Of a stretch of 64,000 bases of DNA, positions 9,820 through 18,908 are shown in pieces. The position numbers and the translations under genes are program-made. The DNA comes from Haemophilus parainfluenzae (GTDB lineage Bacteria > Pseudomonadota > Gammaproteobacteria > Enterobacterales > Pasteurellaceae), in the NCBI RefSeq assembly GCF_014931415.1, contig NZ_CP063121.1, positions 806,001 to 870,000 on the forward strand, in the 5' to 3' direction. Position 1 is the first letter of the stretch, and each line of letters opens with the position of its first letter. The notes beneath the pieces are model-generated. The model saw only the letters and a list, made by a program, of their open reading frames with translations, ran no database searches and had not been told where the DNA came from.

Positions 9820-10809
9820 ATGGAAACCAAATCATTTAATCTTTATCGTTATTCTATTCCTGTCGATAGTCAGTTAATTTTACGTGGACGTTTTTTAAAA
9901 CGTCGTGAGGGGTTAATCGTGCGTGTTGCTTGTAGCCGTGATGGATGGGGAGAAATCGCACCTTTACCAGGGTTTAGCGAAGAAACCCTTGATCAAGCGC
10001 AAGAGCAAGCACTTGAATGGCTAACGAATTGGTGTCATGCGAGCTGTGAAGCGCCAAGGGTGCCCCTTGACGGTTGCTATCCTTCTGTTGCTTTCGGTAT
10101 TAGCACGGCGATGGATGAGATGAAGCGTTATTTAAATGAGGAAGGTAACTATCATACTGCACCGTTGTGCTATGGCGATCCTGATGAATTATATGCAGAA
10201 CTGAATCAAATGCCAGGTGACAAAGTGGCTAAAATTAAGGTCGGTATGTATGAAGCAAATCGTGATGGTTTGATTACGGATATGTTTCTTGAAGCTATTC
10301 CTGATTTGCAATTACGTCTAGATTCGAATCGTCAATGGACCTTAGAAAAGGCATTAAAATTTGCGGAGAAAGTAAAACTACAACATCGTTCTCGCATTCA
10401 ATTTTTGGAAGAACCTTGTAAAACCCGTGAAGAAAGCCGCCAGTTTGCCGCTCAAACAGGCATAAATATTGCTTGGGATGAAAGTGTGCGAGAGCCAGAT
10501 TTTCTTTTAGAAAAAGAACCGCACTTAAGCGCCATTGTGATTAAACCAACATTGATTGGCTCGCTGCAAGATTGTCAAAAGCTGATTGCACAAGCGCATA
10601 GTTTAGGTATAAAAGCGGTGATCAGCTCGAGTATTGAAAGTAGTCTTGGATTGACACAACTCGCTCGTATTGCAGCGCAATATACCCCCAATGTGACACC
10701 TGGACTGGATACATTGAACTTAATGCAACATCAGGTATTACGTGCATGGCCAGGCTCAGATTTACCGTTAATTGATTTGAATTCAGAATTTATTACCAAA
10801 ATTGCATAG
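9820..10809 (+). CDS. menC: o-succinylbenzoate synthase
   Basis: 329 residues of the enolase superfamily. It dehydrates SHCHC to o-succinylbenzoate in menaquinone synthesis. Expected residues are visible: KIKVG with the catalytic Lys pair region, LRLDSNRQW with the first metal Asp, FLEEP with the second ligand, and AWDESVRE with the third. The C-terminal [11 protein letters not shown] motif fits MenC. It lies directly after menB, separated by the USS hairpin, with an AAGGAGAA ribosome site. Confidence 0.94.
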   Translation: METKSFNLYRYSIPVDSQLILRGRFLKRREGLIVRVACSRDGWGEIAPLPGFSEETLDQAQEQALEWLTNWCHASCEAPRVPLDGCYPSVAFGISTAMDEMKRYLNEEGNYHTAPLCYGDPDELYAELNQMPGDKVAKIKVGMYEANRDGLITDMFLEAIPDLQLRLDSNRQWTLEKALKFAEKVKLQHRSRIQFLEEPCKTREESRQFAAQTGINIAWDESVREPDFLLEKEPHLSAIVIKPTLIGSLQDCQKLIAQAHSLGIKAVISSSIESSLGLTQLARIAAQYTPNVTPGLDTLNLMQHQVLRAWPGSDLPLIDLNSEFITKIA

Positions 10810-10839
10810 AGATACGACCACCATTACATAAAAAATCGC

Positions 10840-10845
10840 TATAAT
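10840..10845 (+). promoter_or_regulatory. Candidate -10 box for aroQ
   Basis: TATAAT preceded by ATCGC, 24 bases upstream of the aroQ ATG; same local context as the anmK and menB -10 boxes. Confidence 0.45.
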
Positions 10846-10869
10846 TCGCACAAGTTAAAGGATGTGAAA

Positions 10870-11322
10870 ATGTCAAAAAAATTCAATATTTTGCTGTTAA
10901 ATGGCCCGAACTTGAATATGTTGGGCGCAAGGGAACCAAAACATTATGGTTCACTTTCATTATCTGCCATTGAAGAAAATGTGGGTAAACTTGCTGCGCA
11001 GCATGATGTGAATTTGGAGTGTTTCCAAGCAAATAGCGAAGAAAAGTTAATTAATAAAATTCATCAAAGTTTTCAGAAAGTGGATTTTATTTTAATTAAC
11101 CCAGCAGCTTATACGCATACCAGTGTTGCATTGCGCGATGCGTTGCTAGCGGTGTCAATTCCTTTTGTTGAAATTCATTTGTCTAATGTACATAAACGCG
11201 AGCCATTCCGTCATCATTCTTACTTTAGTGATGTGGCTGAAGGGGTAATTTGTGGCTTAGGTGCAAAAGGCTATGAGTTTGCTCTCCAATTTGCGTTAGA
11301 TTTTTTAAATAAAAAAGCATAA
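10870..11322 (+). CDS. aroQ: 3-dehydroquinate dehydratase, type II
   Basis: 150 residues from the ATG at 10870, which has AAAGGA eight bases upstream; a GTG at 10864 is also open. It catalyses the third shikimate-pathway step. Type II signatures are visible: [16 protein letters not shown] at the N-terminus, FFQANSEE-like [26 protein letters not shown], and [31 protein letters not shown] with the catalytic His. It lies upstream of accB, as is common in gamma-proteobacteria. Confidence 0.96.
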   Translation: MSKKFNILLLNGPNLNMLGAREPKHYGSLSLSAIEENVGKLAAQHDVNLECFQANSEEKLINKIHQSFQKVDFILINPAAYTHTSVALRDALLAVSIPFVEIHLSNVHKREPFRHHSYFSDVAEGVICGLGAKGYEFALQFALDFLNKKA

Positions 11323-11481
11323 AATTTCACAAAATTTACAGATTTTCGCAGAAATTTATCGCAAAGTGCGTGATTTTGCGGTAATCTTGCCGACACAAAA
11401 ACAGGTTTCAAAATGACCGGACTTTGGAAATCAATTCTGAAAGTGCGGTTAACAATTCATTATTATTTTTAGGAAGAGCGT

Positions 11482-11940
11482 ATGGACATTCGTAAAATCA
11501 AAAAACTGATTGAATTAGTAGAAGAATCGGGTATCACTGAATTAGAAGTGCAAGAAGAAGAAGGTACAGTACGTATTAGTCGTGCGGCACCAGCTGTTGC
11601 ACCTGCTGCAATTCAATATGCAGCGGCGCCAGTCGCTCCGGTTGCGGCTCCGGCAGCAGTGCCAGCACCTGTATCACCTGCTGAAGCGCCAGCCGCTGAA
11701 GTTTCTGGCCACCAAGTGCGTTCACCAATGGTAGGTACGTTCTATCGTAGCCCAAGCCCAGAAGCGAAAGCTTTCGTTGAAGTGGGACAAACAGTCAAAG
11801 TAGGCGATGCACTTTGTATCGTTGAAGCAATGAAAATGATGAACCGTATCGAAGCAGACAAAGCTGGTGTGGTAAAAGCAATCTTAGTAAATGATGGCGA
11901 AGCAGTTGAATTTGATCAACCATTGATCGTTATCGAATAA
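11482..11940 (+). CDS. accB: Biotin carboxyl carrier protein of acetyl-CoA carboxylase
   Basis: 152 residues. The N-terminal [18 protein letters not shown] motif, an Ala/Pro-rich linker at about residues 34-72, and the C-terminal biotinyl domain with VEAMKMMN (biotinylated Lys118) define BCCP. It carries the carboxyl group between AccC and AccAD in the first step of fatty acid synthesis. accC follows 60 bases on, separated by a hairpin. The 160 bases before the gene hold one USS at about 11441 and an imperfect complement at about 11414. Confidence 0.97.
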   Translation: MDIRKIKKLIELVEESGITELEVQEEEGTVRISRAAPAVAPAAIQYAAAPVAPVAAPAAVPAPVSPAEAPAAEVSGHQVRSPMVGTFYRSPSPEAKAFVEVGQTVKVGDALCIVEAMKMMNRIEADKAGVVKAILVNDGEAVEFDQPLIVIE

Positions 11941-11954
11941 TCCCTATCAATCTG

Positions 11955-11981
11955 AAATGGCGAGCTTTCTCGCCATTTTTT
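11955..11981 (+). terminator. Hairpin terminator/attenuator between accB and accC
   Basis: A perfect 10-base stem (11955-11964 with 11969-11978), a CTTT loop and a T run lie between two genes whose products must be made together. Read-through to accC is therefore expected. Confidence 0.7.
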
Positions 11982-12000
11982 CACCCAAGTGGAAATTGTT

Positions 12001-13347
12001 ATGTTAGAAAAAGTTGTGATTGCTAACCGTGGTGAAATTGCACTGCGTATTTTGCGTGCCTGTAAAGAATTAGGCATTAAAACTGTGGCGGTTCACTCTA
12101 CCGCCGATCGTGATTTAAAACACGTATTACTTGCAGATGAAACAGTTTGTATCGGACCTGCGCCATCTGTAAAAAGTTATTTAAATATTCCTGCCATTAT
12201 TGCCGCAGCAGAAGTAACCGGTGCGGATGCGATTCACCCTGGTTATGGTTTCCTTTCTGAAAACGCAGATTTTGCAGAGCAAGTTGAGCGTTCTGGTTTT
12301 ATTTTTATTGGCCCAACTGCAGACGTCATTCGTTTGATGGGGGATAAAGTTTCTGCAATTAAAGCAATGAAAAAAGCGGGCGTGCCTTGTGTACCGGGTT
12401 CTGATGGTCCTGTAGGTAGCGATATCGCGAAAAATAAAGAAATTGCAAAACGTATTGGTTATCCAATTATTATCAAAGCATCTGGCGGCGGCGGTGGTCG
12501 TGGTATGCGTGTCGTTCGTAGCGAAGATGCACTTGAAGAATCCATTGCGATGACAAAAGCTGAAGCAAAAGCAGCATTTAATAATGACATGGTTTATATG
12601 GAAAAATATTTAGAAAATCCACGCCATGTTGAAATTCAAGTTTTAGCGGATACACACGGTAATGCAATTTATCTTGCAGAACGTGATTGTTCTATGCAAC
12701 GTCGCCACCAAAAAGTCGTGGAAGAAGCGCCTGCGCCAGGTATTACAGAAGAAGTTCGTCGTGATATTGGTTCTCGTTGTGCGAAGGCTTGTGTTGAAAT
12801 TGGCTATCGCGGTGCAGGTACATTTGAATTCTTATATGAAAATGGTGAGTTCTATTTCATCGAAATGAATACTCGTATTCAAGTCGAACACCCAGTAACA
12901 GAAATGATTACTGGTGTGGATTTGGTGAAAGAACAATTGCGTATTGCGGCTGGTTTACCACTTTCTTATAAACAAGAAGATATTAAAGTGAAAGGTCATG
13001 CAATTGAATGTCGTATCAATGCAGAAGATCCAAAAACATTCTTACCATCTCCAGGTAAAGTGGTACACTTGCACTCACCAGGTGGTTTAGGCGTTCGTTG
13101 GGATTCTCATGTGTATGGTGGTTATACCGTTCCTCCGCATTATGATTCTATGATCGCAAAATTAATCACATACGGTGATACTCGTGATGTAGCAATCCGT
13201 CGTATGCAAAATGCATTATCAGAAACGATCATTGACGGTATCAAAACCAATATCCCTCTTCATGAAATTATTCTTGAAGATGAAAACTTCCAAAAAGGTG
13301 GTGCAAATATCCACTATTTAGAGAAGAAATTAGGAATGTATGATTAA
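12001..13347 (+). CDS. accC: Biotin carboxylase subunit of acetyl-CoA carboxylase
   Basis: 448 residues from the ATG at 12001, giving [20 protein letters not shown], matching the E. coli start; a GTG at 11989 is open but lies in the Shine-Dalgarno region. It carboxylates biotin on AccB using ATP and bicarbonate. ATP-grasp signatures are visible: [16 protein letters not shown] (glycine loop), [37 protein letters not shown] and [11 protein letters not shown]. It is near-identical in layout to E. coli AccC. A strong terminator follows. Confidence 0.97.
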   Translation: MLEKVVIANRGEIALRILRACKELGIKTVAVHSTADRDLKHVLLADETVCIGPAPSVKSYLNIPAIIAAAEVTGADAIHPGYGFLSENADFAEQVERSGFIFIGPTADVIRLMGDKVSAIKAMKKAGVPCVPGSDGPVGSDIAKNKEIAKRIGYPIIIKASGGGGGRGMRVVRSEDALEESIAMTKAEAKAAFNNDMVYMEKYLENPRHVEIQVLADTHGNAIYLAERDCSMQRRHQKVVEEAPAPGITEEVRRDIGSRCAKACVEIGYRGAGTFEFLYENGEFYFIEMNTRIQVEHPVTEMITGVDLVKEQLRIAAGLPLSYKQEDIKVKGHAIECRINAEDPKTFLPSPGKVVHLHSPGGLGVRWDSHVYGGYTVPPHYDSMIAKLITYGDTRDVAIRRMQNALSETIIDGIKTNIPLHEIILEDENFQKGGANIHYLEKKLGMYD

Positions 13348-13360
13348 TTTATAAATTATT

Positions 13361-13396
13361 AAGGTAAAGACAAATATTGTCTTTACCTTATTTTTT
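13361..13396 (+). terminator. Terminator after accC
   Basis: A 13-base stem (13361-13373 with 13377-13389) and a T run separate the housekeeping acc genes from the lipoprotein/Slam locus. Confidence 0.9.
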
Positions 13397-13443
13397 ATAT
13401 AGGTATATATAATATTATTAATTTTATGATAAGATGCAAATAT

Positions 13444-13457
13444 ACATAAATTTATGT
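13444..13457. repeat. AT-rich palindrome upstream of the first lipoprotein gene
   Basis: ACATAAATTTATGT is a perfect 14-base palindrome about 50 bases before the start at 13506. It could be an operator; it does not match a Fur box well. No clear -35/-10 pair was identified in 13397-13505. Confidence 0.35.
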
Positions 13458-13505
13458 TACGTCTGTCTATTAATTGTGTTTCGTTAACAACCTAAGAGGT
13501 AAATT

Positions 13506-14348
13506 ATGAAAAATACTATTTTAAAGTTTAGTTTAACAGCTTTAGCTGCATTAACATTAGCTGCTTGTGGAAGTAGTGGCGGTGGTGATGCTGGAAGTAG
13601 TAGTCAAGCTCCAACAAAAGATAAACAAACCGCTCAAGCGACTCAGACTACTAAAAATAAGAACAATGTAAGCGATTCAGCATCACCATCTTTAAATAAT
13701 AAGACAGGTGGTGTAATCGTAATTGATTCAGATAATAAGGGAAATGTTACAACTAAAACTGTAGCGCTTACTTCAGCAAATTTATATAAAATTAATGTTG
13801 ATGGAAAAGATATTCCTATCGGTTTTGGTCCAGGTATTAGTGCAAGAGGTTGGACAGTAGCTTCAGCCCAAACGATTAATGGTATGAAGTTAAATGGTAA
13901 ATTAGAAGTTTGTTGTGGTTCTTATAGCAATGTTCGTTTTGGAGCAATTGAGAGCCAAGATCCTAGTCAAGATGATATCTTGTTTTATAACGGATACCCA
14001 ACAACTTCAATGCCATCATCTGGTGTAGCATCCTATGTTGGAGATAGCATTATTACAGCAGATACAGATAAATTACCTGATGAAGATTATGTAAAGGGTT
14101 CTTCAAGCTTCACAGCTGATTTTGGTAATAAAAAATTAGCAGGGACGATTAGCGCTGCTAATGTTGATGTTGTGAAAATTGATGCAAATATTTCAGGAAA
14201 TGGTTTTTCAGGTACTGCTAAATCAGATTTGTTAAATTCTCAAGGTACAGCTGAAGGAAAATTCTACGGCGAAAATGCGAAAGAATTAGGTGGTTTAGCT
14301 AAAGCTAATGATAACTCTTGGGGAGCGGCTTTTGCGGCTAAGAAATAG
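13506..14348 (+). CDS. Predicted Slam-dependent surface lipoprotein, first copy
   Basis: 280 residues. The signal peptide ends in a lipobox, LTLAAC, with Cys21, followed by a Gly/Ser-rich tether and a low-complexity linker to about residue 70. The rest is beta-rich, and the C-terminus (FTADFGNKKLAGTIS ... GKFYGENAKELGGLAKA ... AAFAAKK) has the barrel-closing pattern seen in TbpB, HpuA, fHbp and hemophilin relatives. No ligand can be read off. A CC pair in LEVCCGSYSN is unusual. It lies upstream of a second, related lipoprotein and a Slam gene, so export to the cell surface is inferred from context. Confidence 0.75.
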   Translation: MKNTILKFSLTALAALTLAACGSSGGGDAGSSSQAPTKDKQTAQATQTTKNKNNVSDSASPSLNNKTGGVIVIDSDNKGNVTTKTVALTSANLYKINVDGKDIPIGFGPGISARGWTVASAQTINGMKLNGKLEVCCGSYSNVRFGAIESQDPSQDDILFYNGYPTTSMPSSGVASYVGDSIITADTDKLPDEDYVKGSSSFTADFGNKKLAGTISAANVDVVKIDANISGNGFSGTAKSDLLNSQGTAEGKFYGENAKELGGLAKANDNSWGAAFAAKK

Positions 14349-14481
14349 TTTTATCTATTTTTAACTACAGATATTGATAAAGTTAAATTCGCATTCCATT
14401 TGTAATATCTAACTTTTAAAAGGTGATAGAGGGTATCTATTATTTAGGTTAGAGACAAAGTTAAGGATGCGTGATAAAATC

Positions 14482-14512
14482 AAGCGGACAACGCAAGTTG
14501 GTCCGCTTTTTT
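14482..14512 (+). terminator. Terminator between the two lipoprotein genes
   Basis: An 8-base perfect stem (14482-14489 with 14501-14508), extendable with a bulge, is followed by a T run. The flanking 14349-14612 has no open frame of note and should contain the promoter of the second lipoprotein gene. Confidence 0.8.
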
Positions 14513-14612
14513 ATTAGAAGTGTTTAGTTTTTATATAATCTACAATTAATAATTTTTGAAAAAATTTTAAATCTATTTATAACTTAAATTTACTTTTTAC
14601 CAGAGGAAAATA

Positions 14613-15686
14613 ATGAAATTTAATCTCTCTAAACTAAGCTTAATTATTCTTACAAGTCTAACATTAGTAGCTTGTGGGAGTAGTAATACTCAACCTGTTG
14701 AGCAACCAAAGTCAGTTGAGCAACCAAAGTCAGTTGAGCAACCAAAGTCAGTTGAGCAACCAAAGTCAGTTGAGCAACCAAAGTCAGTTGAGCAACCAAA
14801 GTCAGTTGAGCAACCAAAGTCAGTTGAGCAACCAAAGTCAGTTGAGCAACCAAAGTCAGTTGAGCAACCAAAGTCAGTTGAGCAACCAAAGTCAGTTGAG
14901 CAGCCTAAACCAGTTGAGCAACCTAAACCAGTTGAGCAGCCTAAACCAGTTGAACAACCTAAACCAGTTGAACAACCTAAACCAGCTGAACAAATCGCGC
15001 TTAAACGAGTGGGGTTTGAGGTTAATAAAGAAGATAAAACAGTGACGTTCATTGAAAGACAAATACATGATGACAATAACGTTAATCTTGTTAATGTTGA
15101 AGGTCATGAAATTGAAATTATTCCATCAGGGTATTACGAACGTCCAGTCATTGGAACGAATGAGAAAGAAGTGCTACAGGCTGATTATCCTGAATTGCGT
15201 TCTGTTAGTGGCAAAAACTATAAAAATATTCGTTGGGGGAAATTTACGGAGCCTGCTTTAGGTTCTGATTATTATGTCGCATTTGGTGTAAATCCAACGA
15301 CAGAAATGCCACAATCAGGTACTGCAAATTATACTGGAAATGGTATGCATGTAGAGAAGCGGGCTGATTACTTAGACTCTAACTTATCATTCGTAACACT
15401 AACGGCTAATTTTGCAGATAAAACATTAAATGGAACAATTTCTTTCGCTAAAACAGGCCATAAGGACGTTCTTGTATCAAATAATATTGCAGGGGGAGCT
15501 CTTTCTCCTAATGTACATTTTGATGATGTTTCCTTATCTGCCAAAATTCAAGACAATCAATTTAGTGGAACAAATAATCAAGGTGTTCAGGTTGAAGGGG
15601 GCTTCTATGGAAAAGATGCAGACGAAGTAGCCGGAACTTATCAAGGAAATGATAAATTTGGTGTTTTTGGTGCTAGAAAAAATTAG
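14613..15686 (+). CDS. Predicted Slam-dependent surface lipoprotein with hexapeptide-repeat tether
   Basis: 357 residues. The signal peptide ends in LTLVAC (Cys21). Residues 29-124 are sixteen tandem hexapeptides, eleven VEQPKS then five VEQPKP, which would form an extended, Pro-rich stalk. The folded part ends with LTANFADKTLNGTISF ... GGFYGKDADEVAGTYQGNDKFGVFGARKN, the pattern of TbpB/fHbp-like beta-barrel lobes and clearly related to the end of the preceding gene. The role is probably ligand capture or host interaction at the surface; the ligand is unknown. A hairpin separates it from the Slam gene. Confidence 0.78.
   Translation: MKFNLSKLSLIILTSLTLVACGSSNTQPVEQPKSVEQPKSVEQPKSVEQPKSVEQPKSVEQPKSVEQPKSVEQPKSVEQPKSVEQPKSVEQPKSVEQPKPVEQPKPVEQPKPVEQPKPVEQPKPAEQIALKRVGFEVNKEDKTVTFIERQIHDDNNVNLVNVEGHEIEIIPSGYYERPVIGTNEKEVLQADYPELRSVSGKNYKNIRWGKFTEPALGSDYYVAFGVNPTTEMPQSGTANYTGNGMHVEKRADYLDSNLSFVTLTANFADKTLNGTISFAKTGHKDVLVSNNIAGGALSPNVHFDDVSLSAKIQDNQFSGTNNQGVQVEGGFYGKDADEVAGTYQGNDKFGVFGARKN
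14697..14984 (+). repeat. Sixteen 18-bp in-frame tandem repeats (VEQPK-S/P)
   Basis: Eleven identical 18-base units (14697-14894) are followed by five variants (14895-14984) that differ at a few third positions and change Ser to Pro. As the unit is a multiple of three, copy-number change would alter tether length without breaking the frame. Perfect identity of the first eleven points to recent expansion. Confidence 0.97.
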
Positions 15687-15705
15687 AAAATTTTTGTAAA
15701 TTTTG

Positions 15706-15731
15706 AAGCAAGCCTTTGGCTTGCTTTATTT
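15706..15731 (+). terminator. Hairpin between second lipoprotein gene and Slam gene
   Basis: A perfect 9-base stem (15706-15714 with 15718-15726), a 3-base loop and a T-rich tail lie 25 bases before the Slam start. Partial termination could keep translocator levels below those of its substrates. Confidence 0.65.
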
Positions 15732-15750
15732 TTCTTTATAGGAATAAAAA

Positions 15751-17199
15751 ATGACTTCACAATCGAAACTTGTTTTATTTTTAAGCTCCTCATTGTTGCT
15801 TAGTTCATTCTCTTTTGCAGCAGAGAAGTCTCCTCAACCTCGGGATGAGCGGTTTGATGATCAGCTTCAGCTTGCGAAACCGGATTTATCCACTCAAAAG
15901 CCACAAATTTCAAAAAAACGTGACGATAAACATACACTTTCTATTACGAAAGAAGAATTGGCAAAACATCCTGATTTGATCGTACGTGGATTGATTCCTG
16001 CAGTGTTGCAAAATAACAGTGAAGCCGTTCAACTATTATTGCCGTTGTATCAAAATTTGCCTAAACAAGATCCATTTTTACTTGAGTGGGCAAATGCGAT
16101 TAATGCTCGCGAAGAGGGGCGTTTTTCAGAAGCAGTAACGCGTTATCGTACTCTATTTTCTCAAGATTCGACCATTCTGTCGTTACGTTATCAGTTAGCA
16201 CAAGCACTCTTTTTAAACAATGATAATGAGGCTGCCAAAGATCAATTCCAAAAACTGAGAGCTGAACAAGTTTCGCCCGAGTCTATCGCCATGATCGACC
16301 AATATCTTTCGGCACTTAACCGCAGAGATCAGTGGAAGTTTCAAGGTGGTCTGAGTTTCTTAAACGAAAGTAATATTAACAATGCACCAAAAGCAGGTAC
16401 TCGCATTGGAAATTGGAATGCCTGGGAGCGCGAAAGTGCAACAGGTTTTTCTTATTTTGCAGAAGCAGAGAAAAAATGGTCATTACCCCATAATTATTTC
16501 ACTAAATTTTCTATTGAGGGAAGTGGGAAATATTACTGGGATAATAAAAAATATAATGAATTTAATGGTAGAGTTGGCACAGGATTCGGTTATCAAACCG
16601 CGCGTTTCGAGATGTCAGTAATGCCATTTACAGAAAGACGATGGTATGCAGGAGGTTCCTCGGGTAGTGAGTCAATGAAACAGTATTCGAAAAATTCAGG
16701 TGCTCGTTTAGATTTAACCTATTGGCTGAATGAAAAGTGGCAAATTTCAACCGCACTTGAATATGGTGAACAGCGTTATACCACTCGTAAACACTTGAAT
16801 GGCAATAACTATCTTTGGTCAAATACGTTATCTTATTTTCCTAAGAGTGGTCAATTTTGGTTCGTAGGCGCTGATTATAATCGTGAAAATACACGAGATG
16901 AAGACAATGCTTATCAACGTAAAAATCTCCGTTTAGGTTGGGGACAAGAGTGGGGATGGGGTATTTCAACCCGCATTTCTCTTGCGTATGCACGTAGAAC
17001 TTACAAAGGTGCTGATTTATTCAATATTCGTCAGAAAAATAATGAATATCAATCTGTAGTAACATTATGGCATAGAAATCTTTACTTCTGGGGAATCACG
17101 CCTAAAATTACGTGGTCTTATCAACGAGTTTCAAGTAATCACCCATTTTATAGCTACGACAAAAATCGTATTTTCCTTGAAATGGGTAAAACATTCTAA
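15751..17199 (+). CDS. Surface lipoprotein assembly modifier (Slam, DUF560)
   Basis: 482 residues, the usual Slam size. A Sec signal peptide (about residues 1-23) is followed by a periplasmic helical region with TPR-like repeats at roughly 95-200 (EWANAINAREEGRFSEAVTRYRTLF; LRYQLAQALFLNNDNEAAKDQF). From about residue 200 the protein is a series of amphipathic beta strands ending in F (MGKTF), as expected for an outer-membrane barrel. Slam proteins move lipoproteins such as TbpB, HpuA and fHbp to the outer face of the outer membrane. Two candidate substrates lie immediately upstream. One USS core lies inside the gene. Confidence 0.88.
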   Translation: MTSQSKLVLFLSSSLLLSSFSFAAEKSPQPRDERFDDQLQLAKPDLSTQKPQISKKRDDKHTLSITKEELAKHPDLIVRGLIPAVLQNNSEAVQLLLPLYQNLPKQDPFLLEWANAINAREEGRFSEAVTRYRTLFSQDSTILSLRYQLAQALFLNNDNEAAKDQFQKLRAEQVSPESIAMIDQYLSALNRRDQWKFQGGLSFLNESNINNAPKAGTRIGNWNAWERESATGFSYFAEAEKKWSLPHNYFTKFSIEGSGKYYWDNKKYNEFNGRVGTGFGYQTARFEMSVMPFTERRWYAGGSSGSESMKQYSKNSGARLDLTYWLNEKWQISTALEYGEQRYTTRKHLNGNNYLWSNTLSYFPKSGQFWFVGADYNRENTRDEDNAYQRKNLRLGWGQEWGWGISTRISLAYARRTYKGADLFNIRQKNNEYQSVVTLWHRNLYFWGITPKITWSYQRVSSNHPFYSYDKNRIFLEMGKTF

Positions 17200-17213
17200 C
17201 GGGGGAGTTCATA

Positions 17214-17468
17214 ATGGATTTATCACAGCGGTATAAACAAGCGGCTGAGGAAGCTCGCTGGGCATTAGGTTTAGCAATTTTTTATGTGATTGGGTGGTGT
17301 GTGTGCGCTTATCTCCCGAAAGATTCACCCGGGCCGATAGGTTTTCCGTTATGGTTTGAATTATCTTGTATTTATTTACCCATTTTGTTTGTGGTCATTG
17401 GGTATTGGATTGTCAAAATTGTCTTTTTAGATATCCCGCTAGATGTTGAGTCAAAGGAGAATAAATAA
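17214..17468 (+). CDS. yhdT: YhdT-family small membrane protein
   Basis: 84 residues with two hydrophobic helices (ALGLAIFYVIGWCVCAYL and YLPILFVVIGYWIVKIVF). The family (DUF997) is found next to panF in many gamma-proteobacteria, and its function is unknown; a small partner subunit of the symporter is a reasonable guess. Its stop overlaps the panF start (TAATG), so translation is coupled. A GGGGGAG ribosome site lies 15 bases after the Slam stop, so read-through from the Slam gene is possible. Confidence 0.85.
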   Translation: MDLSQRYKQAAEEARWALGLAIFYVIGWCVCAYLPKDSPGPIGFPLWFELSCIYLPILFVVIGYWIVKIVFLDIPLDVESKENK

Positions 17469-18892
17469 TGAATTTAGGTATTATTCTCCCTTTGGTCATC
17501 TACTTAGTCTTTATCTTTGGTGCAGCATTATTTGCTTATGTAAAACGTAGTAAAGGTGATTTCCTTACGGAATATTATGTAGGAAATCGCTCCATGACGG
17601 GCTTTGTGCTTGCGATGACAACGGCTTCCACTTATGCCAGTGCCAGTTCTTTTGTTGGAGGACCAGGGGCTGCCTATAAATATGGGCTAGGTTGGGTATT
17701 ACTCGCCATGATCCAAGTGCCAGCGGTGTGGTTAGCCTTAGGTGCATTGGGCAAAAAGTTTGCATTACTTTCTCGCGAAACCAATGCACTCACCATCAAT
17801 GATCTATTTCTCTATCGTTATAAAAATAAATATCTCGTTTGGATTTCCAGTCTAGCATTGTTGCTTGCCTTCTTTGCTGCCATGGTTGTGCAATTTATTG
17901 GTGGGGCGAGATTGCTCGAAACCACGATAGGTATTCCTTACACTCATGCCTTGCTTATTTTCGCCTTAACGGTTGGTATTTATACGTTTATTGGTGGTTT
18001 CCGAGCAGTCGTGTTAACCGATACGATTCAAGGTACAGTAATGATTTTTGGCACAATCGTGCTATTAGTGGGCGTTATTTACCATCTTGGTGGTGTAGAA
18101 AGTGCGGTCAATAAATTAACTGAAATTGATCCGAGCTTAGTAAGTCCTTACGGCCCGAATGAAATGCTTGATTTTCAATTTATGGCATCGTTTTGGATCC
18201 TAGTCTGTTTCGGTGTGGTTGGTTTACCACATACAGCCGTGCGTTGCATGGCTTTCAAAGACAGTAAAGCCTTACATCGAGGTATGCTCATTGGGACGAT
18301 TGTCCTTTCTGTGATTATGTTAGGGATGCATTTGGCGGGTGCTTTAGGACGTGCCGTTGTGCCTGATTTGACCGTATCAGATAAAGTCATTCCAACCTTA
18401 ATGTTGGAAGTGCTCCCACCTATTGTTGCAGGGATTTTCTTAGCGGCGCCGATGTCTGCGATCATGTCTACAGTTGATGCACAACTCATTCAATCCTCCT
18501 CAATTTTTGTGAAAGACTTATATCTTGCAAGCAAACCTGAAGCAGCGAAGAATGAAAAACGAATTAGCCGTATTTCATCAGTCATCACACTGATTTTATC
18601 GGCGTTGCTAATTCTCGCGGCACTGAATCCACCAGATATGATTATTTGGTTGAATCTATTTGCTTTCGGGGGATTAGAAGCCGCATTCCTTTGGGTGATT
18701 GTATTAGGCATTTATTGGGATAAAGCAAATGCAGCAGGGGCAATAAGTTCAATGGTGGTGGGATTAAGCAGTTATGTGCTTCTGACTCAATTTGGTATCA
18801 AACTATTTGGTTTTAATGCGATTGTGCCTGCACTTGTATTTGGTTTGATAGCTTTCATCTTGGGTAACCAATTCGGTACAAAAAAACAGTAA
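17468..18892 (+). CDS. panF: Sodium/pantothenate symporter
   Basis: 474 residues with about thirteen helices, a member of the SSS (SLC5) family. It imports pantothenate, the precursor of coenzyme A, with Na+. The SSS signatures are visible: TTASTYASASSFVGGPGAAYKYGLGWVLLA and the later GLPHTAVRCMAFKD and AAPMSAIMSTVDAQLIQSSSI. It is coupled to yhdT by a one-base overlap. One USS core lies near 18101. Confidence 0.94.
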   Translation: MNLGIILPLVIYLVFIFGAALFAYVKRSKGDFLTEYYVGNRSMTGFVLAMTTASTYASASSFVGGPGAAYKYGLGWVLLAMIQVPAVWLALGALGKKFALLSRETNALTINDLFLYRYKNKYLVWISSLALLLAFFAAMVVQFIGGARLLETTIGIPYTHALLIFALTVGIYTFIGGFRAVVLTDTIQGTVMIFGTIVLLVGVIYHLGGVESAVNKLTEIDPSLVSPYGPNEMLDFQFMASFWILVCFGVVGLPHTAVRCMAFKDSKALHRGMLIGTIVLSVIMLGMHLAGALGRAVVPDLTVSDKVIPTLMLEVLPPIVAGIFLAAPMSAIMSTVDAQLIQSSSIFVKDLYLASKPEAAKNEKRISRISSVITLILSALLILAALNPPDMIIWLNLFAFGGLEAAFLWVIVLGIYWDKANAAGAISSMVVGLSSYVLLTQFGIKLFGFNAIVPALVFGLIAFILGNQFGTKKQ

Positions 18893-18908
18893 AAACGGAC
18901 CGCACTTT

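Noticed and set aside
11411..11450. Terminator for aroQ formed by a USS and an imperfect complement
   Set aside because: The pairing has mismatches and there is no T run directly after it, so it was not called as a terminator.
13397..13505. Fur box upstream of the first Slam-locus lipoprotein
   Set aside because: Only one half (TGATAAG) resembles the consensus; the perfect palindrome nearby does not match Fur.
14697..14984. Possible CRISPR-like array
   Set aside because: Units are contiguous without unique spacers and encode an in-frame hexapeptide repeat.
14650..15107. Several long open frames on both strands across the 18-bp repeats (for example repeated SNQSQL or VAQLTL peptides)
   Set aside because: They are by-products of a stop-free repeat read in other frames; they have no ribosome sites, and the true frame has a signal peptide and a folded domain.
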